Notes: generated by a model not told the origin, from the sequence alone. DNA of 7,747 nucleotides from Lachnospiraceae bacterium (GCA_017613595.1 JAGADM010000091.1:1-7747); one strand, 5' to 3'; shown: positions 1 through 7,131, counted from the first letter of the stretch. Translations and numbers: made by a program.

Positions 1-2877
1 AGACCGGTTACCGGCCCCGGCAACCGTGCTCTGAAGTCCCTTTCCGATATGTTAAAGGGTAAGCAGGGACGTTTCCGTCAGAACCTTCTCGGTAAGCGTG
101 TCGACTACTCCGGCCGTTCCGTTATCGTAGTAGGTCCCGAACTTAAGATTTATCAGTGCGGTCTCCCGAAGGAGATGGCAATTGAGCTTTTCAAGCCCTT
201 CGTTATGAAGGAGCTTGCCGCAAGAGGCATTGCGCAGAATATCAAGTCCGCGAAGAAGATGGTTGAGCGTCTTCAGGATGACGTATGGGATGTACTTGAG
301 GATGTTATCCGCGAGCATCCGGTTATGCTGAACCGTGCACCAACGCTTCACCGTCTCGGTATTCAGGCATTTGAGCCGATCCTTGTTGAAGGTAAGGCAA
401 TCAAGCTTCATCCGCTCGTATGTACCGCATTCAACGCGGACTTCGACGGAGACCAGATGGCTGTTCATTTGCCGCTGTCCGTGGAAGCACAGGCAGAGTG
501 CCGTTTCCTGCTTCTTTCCCCGAACAACCTTCTGAAGCCGTCCGACGGTGGTCCGGTAGCCGTTCCTTCCCAGGATATGGTTCTCGGTATCTACTATCTG
601 ACGATGGAGAAGCCGGGTGACAAGGGCGAGGGCAAGTTCTTCAAGAATGAGAACGAGGCAATTCTCGCATATGAGAACCGCGACATCACGCTGCAGGCTA
701 GAATCAAGGTTCGCCGCAGCACGGTGGACGAAGAGGGACGTGTCGTATACCGTACGATCGAGTCCACTCTCGGCCGGTTCATTTTCAACGAAATCATCAG
801 CCAGGATCTCGGATATGTTGACAGAAGCAATCCGGAGAACCTTCTGAAGCTCGAGGTAGACTTCCTCGTTAAGAAGAAGGAACTGAAGCAGATTCTGGAA
901 CGCTGCATCAATACGCACGGCGCGACCAAGACGGCTGAGACGCTGGATGCCATTAAGGCACTCGGTTACAAGTTCTCCACGAGAGCAGCAATGACCGTAT
1001 CCATCGCCGATATGACCGTACCTGCCGAGAAGAAGGAAATCATCGCAAAGGCTGAGGAAACGGTTGACCAGATTGCTGAGTACTATCGTTCCGGTTTGAT
1101 GACCGATGATGAGCGTTACCGTGCAGTTATCGAGACCTGGAAGGAAGCCGATGCGGAACTTACCAAGAAGCTCCTTTCCGGACTTGACCGCTACAACAAC
1201 ATTAAGATGATGGCCGATTCCGGTGCCCGTGGTTCCGATAAGCAGATCAAACAGCTTGCCGGTATGCGCGGTCTCATGGCCGATACCTCCGGTAAGACCA
1301 TCGAACTCCCGATTAAGGCTAACTTCCGTGAAGGTCTTGACGTACTGCAGTACTTCATCTCCGCACACGGTGCACGTAAAGGTCTTTCCGATACCGCTCT
1401 TCGTACAGCAGACTCCGGTTATCTGACCCGTCGTCTTGTAGACGTTTCCCAGGATCTGATCGTTCGTGAGACAGACTGTGCGGAAGGCAGAGCAGAGATC
1501 CCCGGAATGGAGATCAGCGCCTTCATGAACGGCAAAGAAGAGATCGAGAGCCTTAAGGACCGTATCACCGGCCGTACCGCAGCCGAGGATTACTATGATG
1601 ACAACGGCGACCTGATCGTTAAGAAGAATCATATGATCACTCCCAAGCGTGCAGCCCGCATTATGTCCACGAAGGCATTTACCTACTGGGATGAGGACAA
1701 GCAGGAGATGCGTCCGAGACCCGATGCCAAGATTAAGATCCGTACCGTTCTTACCTGTAAGTCCCACTTCGGCGTATGCTCCAAGTGCTACGGCGCGAAC
1801 ATGGCTACCGGTGAGGCAGTTCAGGTCGGCGAAGCAATCGGTATCATCGCTGCACAGTCTATCGGTGAGCCCGGTACACAGCTTACCATGAGAACATTCC
1901 ATACCGGCGGTGTTGCCGGTGATGATATCACACAGGGTCTTCCTCGTGTAGAAGAGCTTTTCGAGGCTCGTAAGCCGAAGGGTCTTGCCATCATCTCCGA
2001 GTTCGCCGGCCGCGCTACCATCAGCGATACCAAGAAGAAGCGTGAAGTTACCGTTACCAACCAGGAGACCGGTGAGGCCAGAACCTACCTGATCCCTTAC
2101 GGTTCGGTACTGAAGGTTACCGAAGGTCAGATGATCGAAGCCGGTGACGCGCTTACCCAGGGTTCCGTTAACCCGCATGACCTTCTGAAGATCAAGGGTG
2201 TCCGTGACGTACAGGACTACATGACCAAGGAAGTTCAGCGTGTATATCGTCTGCAGGGTGTAGAAATCAACGACAAGCATATCGAAGTAATCGTTCGTCA
2301 GATGCTGAAGAAGGTTCGTGTTGAGGAGAAGGGTGATTCCGAATTCCTGCCCGGCACGAGTGTTGACGCACTTGACTTTGAAGAGGTTAATGAGAAGCTT
2401 GTTGCGGAAGGCAAGAAGCCCGCGGAAGGCAAGCAGGTTATGCTCGGTATTACCAAGGCATCCCTTGCCACCAACTCCTTCCTGTCGGCTGCATCCTTCC
2501 AGGAGACGACCAAGGTTCTTACCGATGCCGCTATCCGCGGACGTATCGATCCGCTGATCGGTCTGAAGGAAAATGTTATTCTCGGTAAACTGATTCCTGC
2601 CGGAACCGGTATGAAGAAGTACCGCAACATCCGTCTTGATACGGACAATGAGATCTTAGACAATATCGAAGGCTTTGAGGATGAGTTCCGCAACGGTCTG
2701 AACGAAGAGAACGATGTGATCGCGGACGACACCGCAGATCGCGCCATCGACGCAGATTTCGCGGATGACTTCACCGAAGTATTTGACGAGTCCGATTTCT
2801 ACGAGTCCGAATTTGCGGATGAGGAGTTTGAATTCGATGACGAGTTCGAGGACTCCGATGAAGAGAAAGACGAATAA
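1..2877 (+). CDS. rpoC: DNA-directed RNA polymerase subunit beta-prime, C-terminal part (5' end outside window)
   Basis: This is the catalytic beta-prime subunit of RNA polymerase. The frame is open from base 1 ([17 protein letters not shown]), so the ATG at 49 is internal. About 310 N-terminal residues are missing, judged against E. coli numbering recalled from memory. In window numbering (958 residues visible), the active-site magnesium motif NADFDGDQM starts at residue 145, with Asp147, Asp149 and Asp151. The second zinc site is Cys493, Cys586, Cys593 and Cys596. The trigger loop ([10 protein letters not shown]) holds Met630, Arg631 and His634 and runs straight on without the large insertion found in E. 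coli, which is the Firmicutes form. The conserved C-terminal block ([10 protein letters not shown], near 831-840, then [22 protein letters not shown]) is intact. After it comes an unusual tail, about residues 885-958, with 35 Asp/Glu and 10 Phe. The gene ends in TAA and is followed by an intrinsic terminator. Codon choice is strongly biased, as expected for a highly expressed gene. Confidence 0.99.
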   Translation, partial: RPVTGPGNRALKSLSDMLKGKQGRFRQNLLGKRVDYSGRSVIVVGPELKIYQCGLPKEMAIELFKPFVMKELAARGIAQNIKSAKKMVERLQDDVWDVLEDVIREHPVMLNRAPTLHRLGIQAFEPILVEGKAIKLHPLVCTAFNADFDGDQMAVHLPLSVEAQAECRFLLLSPNNLLKPSDGGPVAVPSQDMVLGIYYLTMEKPGDKGEGKFFKNENEAILAYENRDITLQARIKVRRSTVDEEGRVVYRTIESTLGRFIFNEIISQDLGYVDRSNPENLLKLEVDFLVKKKELKQILERCINTHGATKTAETLDAIKALGYKFSTRAAMTVSIADMTVPAEKKEIIAKAEETVDQIAEYYRSGLMTDDERYRAVIETWKEADAELTKKLLSGLDRYNNIKMMADSGARGSDKQIKQLAGMRGLMADTSGKTIELPIKANFREGLDVLQYFISAHGARKGLSDTALRTADSGYLTRRLVDVSQDLIVRETDCAEGRAEIPGMEISAFMNGKEEIESLKDRITGRTAAEDYYDDNGDLIVKKNHMITPKRAARIMSTKAFTYWDEDKQEMRPRPDAKIKIRTVLTCKSHFGVCSKCYGANMATGEAVQVGEAIGIIAAQSIGEPGTQLTMRTFHTGGVAGDDITQGLPRVEELFEARKPKGLAIISEFAGRATISDTKKKREVTVTNQETGEARTYLIPYGSVLKVTEGQMIEAGDALTQGSVNPHDLLKIKGVRDVQDYMTKEVQRVYRLQGVEINDKHIEVIVRQMLKKVRVEEKGDSEFLPGTSVDALDFEEVNEKLVAEGKKPAEGKQVMLGITKASLATNSFLSAASFQETTKVLTDAAIRGRIDPLIGLKENVILGKLIPAGTGMKKYRNIRLDTDNEILDNIEGFEDEFRNGLNEENDVIADDTADRAIDADFADDFTEVFDESDFYESEFADEEFEFDDEFEDSDEEKDE

Positions 2878-2900
2878 AACGTCTGAGTTCAGTATTTTCC

Positions 2901-2926
2901 GGGATTCCGCCGCTGTGCGGAGTCCC
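2901..2926 (+). other. Hairpin downstream of rpoC, upstream of the terminator
   Basis: A 10-bp stem (2901-2910 with 2917-2926, one G-U pair) closes a 6-base loop. It lies 23 bases after the rpoC stop. No T-tract follows it, so alone it should not terminate. It may protect the 3' end of the message or help the terminator hairpin that starts five bases later. The pairing is seen directly; the role is inferred. Confidence 0.6.
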
Positions 2927-2930
2927 TCAG

Positions 2931-2968
2931 GCGGGGGCAGTAACCCTGTCCCCGCATTTTTCTTTTTT
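2931..2968 (+). terminator. Intrinsic terminator of the rpoC transcript
   Basis: A GC-rich 10-bp stem (2931-2940 with 2946-2955, one G-U pair) closes a 5-base loop and is followed by a T-rich run at 2957-2968 interrupted by one C. This is a classic Rho-independent terminator. It separates the rpoC operon from rho and implies that rho has its own promoter, or depends on read-through. Confidence 0.92.
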
Positions 2969-3126
2969 CAAGTGATCTGAAATCTTTCGTAAAGGAACCG
3001 GTCCGGACTGTATCCGGTATCGGTACATCTGAATTACCCCGTTTACAACAATAACATAAAAACGTGAAACCGGAACGGGAGTCTTTTCGTATTCGGTTTT
3101 CGAAGCATCATATCCAAGGAGAATCT
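2969..3126 (+). promoter_or_regulatory. rho upstream region and probable 5' leader, with a candidate hairpin
   Basis: These 158 bases lie between the rpoC terminator and the rho start and contain no supported gene. A candidate stem-loop pairs 3003-3007 with 3013-3017 around a 5-base loop. It can extend by pairing 2997-3000 with 3021-3024 across a small internal loop. I found no convincing -35/-10 pair; the best was a weak match near 3029-3057. Rho controls its own synthesis through its leader in E. coli, so a leader role is possible here, but nothing in the sequence proves it. Confidence 0.35.
3116..3121 (+). promoter_or_regulatory. Ribosome binding site of rho
   Basis: AAGGAG lies five bases upstream of the ATG at 3127. 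It decides the start: the in-frame GTG at 3064 has no such site and would only add 21 residues lacking Rho character. Confidence 0.9.
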
Positions 3127-4785
3127 ATGGACAAATGGAATGATATGCCGCTTACCGAACTGCGCAAAGCGGCGAAAGAACTCGGTATCACCGGGTGCAG
3201 CAGCAAAAAGAAGAATGAAATAATAGAGCTTTTAGAGGCGGCATCCGCAAAAGCGGAACCTGTGAAGGAAGCTAAGGCGGAAGAGCCGGTTAAGGCTTCC
3301 GAAAAGGCGGAAAAGGCTCCGAAAGCCGCAGAGGGAAGAGCAACGGAAGCCCCCGAGGCACCGCAGAGAAAGCCCGCAACCGTTGTAAGGGCATCCGTGA
3401 GACCTGCTGACAAGGCGGGAGAGGTGAGACGCCCCGAGCGGAACGATTCCGTGGTTGTTCGTGCCGAGGTACGTCCCGCGCAGACGGAGGCAAGACCCGA
3501 GCCGCGGACCATGCAGGCAGAGGTACGTCCCGCGCAGAGCGAGCAGCGAAATGGGCAGGCGGAAGCACGTCCCGCCATACGCAGAGAGCCTTCCCGTGTA
3601 AGCGAGAACGCGCCCCGCTACCAGTCGGCGCATACTGCTGAAAGCCAGGCGGACAGCGGCGTTATGAAGACCGGAATCCTCGAGATCGCTCCGGAGCAGT
3701 CATTCGGATTTATCCGCGATGAGAATTATCTTCCGAGCCCGGATGACGTATACGTTTCGCCCGCGATCATCAAGCGGTACAACCTGACGACAGGCGACAT
3801 CATCTGCGGTAACCTGAAGGTGAAATCGCCCGCAGAGAAATTTGTCGCCCTGCTGAATGTATCAAAGATCAACGGGGAGAATCCCGAACGTGCCGTATAC
3901 CGGAAGCGTTTCGAGAAGCTTACCCCCGTATTCCCGCATGAGCGTCTCCGTCTCGAGACCGAGGGCGGCCCGACTTCCGTACGGATCGTGGACCTGCTTT
4001 CGCCGATCGGCAAAGGCCAGCGAGGCATGATCGTATCTCCGCCGAAAGCCGGTAAGACGACGCTTCTCAAGGATATCGCGAGATCGGTACAGAAGAATAA
4101 TCCCGGACTTCATATGATCATTCTTCTGATTGACGAGCGTCCCGAGGAAGTAACCGACATGAAGGAAAGTATCCGCGGCAATAATGTGGAGATCATCTAT
4201 TCCACATTTGACGAGGCGCCCGAAAAGCATAAGCGCGTTTCCGAGATGACGATCGAGCACGCGAAGCGGCTTGTGGAGTACGGAAAGGATGTCATTATCC
4301 TTCTCGACAGTATTACAAGACTGGCAAGAGCTTACAACCTGACATGCCAGTCAAGCGGACGTACGCTTTCGGGCGGTCTTGATCCGGCGGCTCTTTACAT
4401 GCCGAAGAAGTTCTTCGGCGCGGCCCGCTGCATGAAAGAGGGCGGAAGCCTTACGATCCTTGCGACGGCGCTTGTGGATACCGGAAGCCGTATGGATGAC
4501 GTTGTATTTGAGGAATTCAAGGGAACCGGCAACATGGAGCTGACGCTCAACCGCGCGCTCTCCGAACGGCGTATATTCCCGGCAATCGACCTGCCGAAGT
4601 CCAGCACGCGAAGAGAAGACCTGCTTCTCTCTCCGGTGGAGCAGGAAGCCAATCTGATCATGCGGCGCGCTTTCGGCGGTGCAAGAGCCGAGGAAGCGAC
4701 CGAGGCAATTGTCAACATGTTCACGCATACGCGTTCCAATGCCGAGTTTATTACACAGCTGAAGCGGACAAGAATGTTCGGCTGA
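3127..4785 (+). CDS. rho: Transcription termination factor Rho, with long repetitive N-terminal insertion
   Basis: Rho is a hexameric RNA-dependent ATPase that binds nascent RNA, moves along it and releases RNA polymerase. The protein has 552 residues, against 419 in E. coli. Residues 7-36 are the helical Rho N-terminal domain (MPLTELRKAAKELGITG). Residues about 38-178 are a low-complexity Ala/Glu/Pro/Arg-rich insertion with repeated VRPAQ/ARP units. Residues about 183-250 form the OB-fold primary RNA-binding domain (SFGFIRDENYLPSPDDVYVS). The ATPase core follows: Walker A SPPKAGKT at 304-311 with Lys310, the catalytic-glutamate block DERPEE at 336-341, Walker B IILLDSITR with Asp394, the Q-loop (MPKKFFGAAR) and the conserved FKGTGNMEL block carrying the secondary RNA-binding region. 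All core motifs are intact, so the protein should be active. It starts the cluster containing the methyltransferase and YD-repeat genes, with 60 bases to the next start. Confidence 0.99.
   Translation: MDKWNDMPLTELRKAAKELGITGCSSKKKNEIIELLEAASAKAEPVKEAKAEEPVKASEKAEKAPKAAEGRATEAPEAPQRKPATVVRASVRPADKAGEVRRPERNDSVVVRAEVRPAQTEARPEPRTMQAEVRPAQSEQRNGQAEARPAIRREPSRVSENAPRYQSAHTAESQADSGVMKTGILEIAPEQSFGFIRDENYLPSPDDVYVSPAIIKRYNLTTGDIICGNLKVKSPAEKFVALLNVSKINGENPERAVYRKRFEKLTPVFPHERLRLETEGGPTSVRIVDLLSPIGKGQRGMIVSPPKAGKTTLLKDIARSVQKNNPGLHMIILLIDERPEEVTDMKESIRGNNVEIIYSTFDEAPEKHKRVSEMTIEHAKRLVEYGKDVIILLDSITRLARAYNLTCQSSGRTLSGGLDPAALYMPKKFFGAARCMKEGGSLTILATALVDTGSRMDDVVFEEFKGTGNMELTLNRALSERRIFPAIDLPKSSTRREDLLLSPVEQEANLIMRRAFGGARAEEATEAIVNMFTHTRSNAEFITQLKRTRMFG
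3466..3538 (+). repeat. Direct repeats in the rho insertion
   Basis: A 19-base unit (GAGGTACGTCCCGCGCAGA) occurs exactly at 3466-3484 and at 3520-3538, an offset of 54 bases or 18 codons. A shorter shared core, ACGTCCCGC, recurs at 3567-3575. Each copy encodes VRPAQ or ARPA inside the disordered part of Rho. In-frame spacing suggests expansion by duplication within the coding sequence rather than a mobile element. Confidence 0.85.
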
Positions 4786-4829
4786 CAGAAGGAAGTCTGA
4801 AAGACCGGACAGCGGAACAGACACGAAAC

Positions 4830-4840
4830 AAAGGCGGTGA
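4830..4840 (+). promoter_or_regulatory. Ribosome binding site that decides the methyltransferase start
   Basis: AAAGGCGGTGA is close to the ideal AAAGGAGGTGA. It ends five bases before the GTG at 4846, which is ideal spacing. The earlier in-frame GTG at 4837 lies inside this site and is therefore unlikely to be the start. Confidence 0.75.
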
Positions 4841-4845
4841 CCATC

Positions 4846-5730
4846 GTGAATCAACTGGATGAACTGAGCAGCCGGAACCGCGAGAATTATCAGCGGTATC
4901 TGAAACGAATGACGGACAGTATCCGTAATTCCACGAAGGGATTCCTCCCGATCATGGCAAGGCAGGGAAAGCGCATCTTAGATGTGGGCTGCGGAAGCGG
5001 CGTGCTCCTCTTCGCCATCAAGGAGGAAAATGAGGACGCCGAACTGACAGGTCTCGATCTGAATGCGGAGGCAATCCGGCAGCTTCGTGAGATGGGCGGA
5101 CCGTGGGACCTGATCCACGGAGATTTTCTTGCTCTTACGGAGGGAACGTACGACACGGTCGTATTTTCCTCTATCCTCCATGAGATTTCATCCTACCACC
5201 CGGACGAGGCAAAGCGGTTCACCAGAGGACCGATCCTCGATGCGTTTCTAAAATGCCGGGAGATCCTTACGGACGGCGGGAGCATTCTGATCCGTGACGG
5301 CATTATGGTGGATGAAGCGGAGCAGAATAAGCCTGCGGTGATTTCGTTTACAAAGTCTGAGGACAGCCGCTGGCTGTATCGTTTCCGGGAGGATTTCCGC
5401 GGTTTTGACGGAACGGATATTTCGCGGGAGGTCAAGGACCTCGGCGACGGACGGTTCCTTGCCGGACAGGGTTTTCTGAAGGAATTCCTGAGCACTTACA
5501 CATGGGGTGAAGAGAGCTACGCGAGAGAAGTATGCGAGCGGTTCGGAATTCTGACGAAGGACGAATGGATCTCGGCACTTGCGGAAGGGGGATTCTCAAT
5601 CGAGACGATTGCGGAATCGAAAGAAGAGTATGAAAAGTATCTGTCCGACAGGGTGACGATCACGAATCCGGACGGAACACCGTACAGCTATCCTTACATG
5701 AGTATCATCATAAGGGCGCAGAAACGGTAG
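4846..5730 (+). CDS. Class I SAM-dependent methyltransferase, substrate unknown
   Basis: This 294-residue protein has a Rossmann-type S-adenosylmethionine-binding domain. Motif I is ILDVGCGSG with Asp46, Gly48, Gly50 and Gly52. An acidic residue ends strand two (GLDLN, Asp71), HGDF follows with Asp93, and the strand-four region reads FSSILHEISSY (107-117). Then comes the typical late segment (LTDGGSILIRDGIM). The C-terminal 110 or so residues, rich in aromatic and charged residues (YTWGEESYAREVCERFGI), are probably a substrate-specific cap. No membrane segment or signal peptide is seen, so it should be cytosolic. I do not recognise the substrate; RNA, protein and small molecule all remain possible. 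The start is taken as GTG 4846 on ribosome-binding-site spacing. The gene lies 60 bases after rho and 37 bases before the YD-repeat gene, with no terminator in either gap, so co-transcription is likely. Confidence 0.87.
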   Translation: MNQLDELSSRNRENYQRYLKRMTDSIRNSTKGFLPIMARQGKRILDVGCGSGVLLFAIKEENEDAELTGLDLNAEAIRQLREMGGPWDLIHGDFLALTEGTYDTVVFSSILHEISSYHPDEAKRFTRGPILDAFLKCREILTDGGSILIRDGIMVDEAEQNKPAVISFTKSEDSRWLYRFREDFRGFDGTDISREVKDLGDGRFLAGQGFLKEFLSTYTWGEESYAREVCERFGILTKDEWISALAEGGFSIETIAESKEEYEKYLSDRVTITNPDGTPYSYPYMSIIIRAQKR

Positions 5731-5767
5731 TATATTGGGGAGAACTGAAAGAAAAGAGACCGGAACA

Positions 5768-6952
5768 ATGAGTAAAAGAAAAAGCAAAAGAAATAAAACC
5801 ATCTTCTTCGTTATCGCGGGAATCTGTGTCCTGGCGTTGATCGCTGAGGGACTGCTGCTCGCGGGCGTATTTTCCAAAAAGAAAAATCCCGAGAAAAAGG
5901 GCGAAAAGGAGCCTGCGGAAGTTACGAAACCCGTTGAGGTGACAAAGGAGCCGACTGAAGAACCGACGAAGGAGCCGCCAAAGGATACGATAACCGTGTG
6001 GCGTGAGAAAAAATCCACCATGTATGAAGGTGATAAGGAGTATCCGTTATCCGAAGTAGAGTACGATGAGAACGGCAATGAGACCCGAAGGGTTACCTAT
6101 TCCGGAACGGATCTCGACAGCGAAGTTGTCTCGACCTATGACCAGGAGAACCGCATTACCCGGCGTGAGACGAGAAAAATCTATTCCTGGGGCGGCGGGC
6201 AGGATGCCAGCCTGTTCCTGGACCTGTATACCTACTATGAGAACGGGGATCTTAAGGAAACCGTTTCGAGAATGTCGGGTGCTGTCGGCATGAACGAATC
6301 GAAGACCGAGTATACCTACGACGAAATGCACCGTAAGACAAGTGAAAAGCAGTGGCTGGACACTTCTCTTGAGGAGTATACGATCGCAACCTATGAGTAT
6401 AACACGATCGGTAAGATTGCACTCTATCAGCGTGTGAACTCCGACGGAACGGACGAGTGGGTCACGCATTATGAGTATGACAGCAAAGGAAACTGTATCC
6501 GTGAATACGGCGGAAGCAATTCCGAGGGGAATTCTTCACAGACGTTATACACGTATGACAGCAAGGGCAATAAGATCCGCGAAGTGTACTACTACAACGA
6601 CCAGATCATTTCGGCGTTAGAGTATCAGTATGACAATGCGGGACGCATGGTTCAGAAATTCTACGGAAACGCGCCTTCGGATAACCTGGATCATTATAAT
6701 ACGCGCTACTCTTATGAGTATTCGGACAACGGCCGTCTGCTCCGCCAGACAGAGTATTACGGCATTACGGCGGTCCTTTCCGATATCGGTTACGAGTACG
6801 ATGAGAACGGCTGCGTCGCGAAGGAAATCAATTATGAGTCGGATGGTTCCGTGAAAAGCACTGCCGTTTATGAGTATCAGGCATTCGAGCTCCTGCCGTC
6901 ACAACTTACGGAGCGGGAACGCGAATGGCTTGCGCGTGAACAGGGTCAGTAG
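5768..6952 (+). CDS. Membrane-anchored YD-repeat (Rhs-like) protein
   Basis: The protein has 394 residues. A basic N-terminus (MSKRKSKRNK) precedes one hydrophobic segment at about 12-35, read as an uncleaved signal anchor that leaves the rest outside the cell. Residues about 37-73 are a Lys/Glu/Pro/Thr-rich linker of the kind that spans cell walls. Residues about 97-372 carry roughly ten tandem units resembling Y-x-YD-xx-G-x(5-8), for example YEYDSKGNCIREY, YTYDSKGNKIREV, YQYDNAGRMVQKF and YEYDENGCVAKEI. These match YD repeats, which build beta-rich shells or rods in Rhs and teneurin proteins. There is no long core with a toxin tip, so it is not a full Rhs effector; a surface or wall-binding role is inferred. 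The ATG at 5768 follows only a weak ribosome site. An in-frame TTG at 5735 would add 11 polar residues before the anchor. Probably translated from the rho-methyltransferase message. Confidence 0.8.
   Translation: MSKRKSKRNKTIFFVIAGICVLALIAEGLLLAGVFSKKKNPEKKGEKEPAEVTKPVEVTKEPTEEPTKEPPKDTITVWREKKSTMYEGDKEYPLSEVEYDENGNETRRVTYSGTDLDSEVVSTYDQENRITRRETRKIYSWGGGQDASLFLDLYTYYENGDLKETVSRMSGAVGMNESKTEYTYDEMHRKTSEKQWLDTSLEEYTIATYEYNTIGKIALYQRVNSDGTDEWVTHYEYDSKGNCIREYGGSNSEGNSSQTLYTYDSKGNKIREVYYYNDQIISALEYQYDNAGRMVQKFYGNAPSDNLDHYNTRYSYEYSDNGRLLRQTEYYGITAVLSDIGYEYDENGCVAKEINYESDGSVKSTAVYEYQAFELLPSQLTEREREWLAREQGQ
6062..6880 (+). repeat. Tandem YD-repeat coding region
   Basis: Roughly ten degenerate units of about 16-27 residues, each with a Tyr-x-Tyr-Asp core and usually a Gly about three residues later. 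At DNA level TATGAGTAT-like words recur, and TATGACAGCAA occurs at 6476-6486 and 6554-6564, 78 bases (26 codons) apart. The repeats are diverged, which indicates an old expansion rather than a recent duplication. Confidence 0.75.
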
Positions 6953-6960
6953 AAATCGGG

Positions 6961-6989
6961 GAAAATGAGCCGTAAAAAACGCTCTTTTT
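6961..6989 (+). terminator. Possible weak intrinsic terminator after the YD-repeat gene
   Basis: GAGC at 6967-6970 pairs with GCTC at 6981-6984. An inner two-base-pair extension past a bulged C closes an A-rich loop. Five T follow at 6985-6989, with A-run bases upstream that could pair with them. The stem is short, so it may leak. Its place right after the stop codon and before the rpmE promoter supports the call. Confidence 0.5.
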
Positions 6990-7015
6990 CCGCTGTAAAT
7001 TCCGTATATTGGGTA

Positions 7016-7044
7016 TTGCATTCCGTAAAATGCTATGCTATAAT
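7016..7044 (+). promoter_or_regulatory. Sigma-A promoter of rpmE with extended -10
   Basis: A -35 box TTGCAT (7016-7021), a 17-base spacer and a perfect -10 TATAAT (7039-7044) preceded by TG at 7036-7037 form an extended -10 element. Transcription should start near 7050-7051, giving a leader of about 93 nt before rpmE. This is the best promoter in the window. Confidence 0.88.
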
Positions 7045-7050
7045 AAGTCC

Positions 7051-7131
7051 GCTGTCCTGTTCCGGGACAGAATAATCGGATGTCAGGTCGACTGGTTTCG
7101 GCCGGCCGACTGCCAATAAATTATGTTTTGA
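7051..7131 (+). promoter_or_regulatory. Structured 5' leader of rpmE, candidate ribosomal-protein leader
   Basis: Two stem-loops are visible. The first pairs 7052-7057 with 7065-7070 (6 bp, 7-base loop), right at the predicted 5' end. The second is longer and imperfect: 7084-7090 pairs with 7107-7112 around one bulged G, and 7092-7095 pairs with 7102-7105 with one G-U pair, closing a loop at 7096-7101. No T-tract follows, so transcription attenuation is not indicated. Control by L31 of its own translation would fit, since L31 leader RNAs have been proposed in Firmicutes, but I cannot confirm a match. Confidence 0.5.

Noticed and set aside
52..2280. A 742-codon open frame on the minus strand opposite rpoC
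   Set aside because: It is in register with the rpoC codons, so its stops would need TTA, CTA or TCA in rpoC. The strong codon bias of rpoC avoids these, and the frame ends exactly at the rare TTA at 52-54. The translation resembles no family I know.
3029..3057. Promoter for rho (CTGAAT, 17 bases, TAACAT)
   Set aside because: Only three and four of six bases match consensus, with no extended -10; too weak to call.
3064..3126. GTG start adding 21 residues to Rho
   Set aside because: No ribosome site precedes it, while AAGGAG stands at ideal distance from ATG 3127, where Rho-like sequence begins.
3466..3575. Mobile element or CRISPR-like repeats in rho
   Set aside because: The repeats keep the Rho reading frame, are only two or three in number with unequal spacing, and lack terminal inverted repeats or a transposase.
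3108..3633. Minus-strand open frames opposite the rho insertion
   Set aside because: They arise from the GC-rich repetitive coding sequence, overlap each other in different frames and lack ribosome sites and recognisable family sequence.
4837..4845. GTG 4837 as methyltransferase start
   Set aside because: It lies inside the best Shine-Dalgarno sequence, which is correctly spaced for GTG 4846.
5735..5767. TTG 5735 as start of the YD-repeat protein
   Set aside because: No ribosome site is correctly placed before it, and the added residues (MGRTERKETGT) only lengthen the polar N-terminus. The ATG start is preferred although its own site is also weak.
5768..5872. Lipoprotein signal ending at Cys20 of the YD-repeat protein
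   Set aside because: The bases encode AGIC with Ile just before Cys, unlike a lipobox, and the hydrophobic stretch continues well past the Cys, which fits a membrane anchor.
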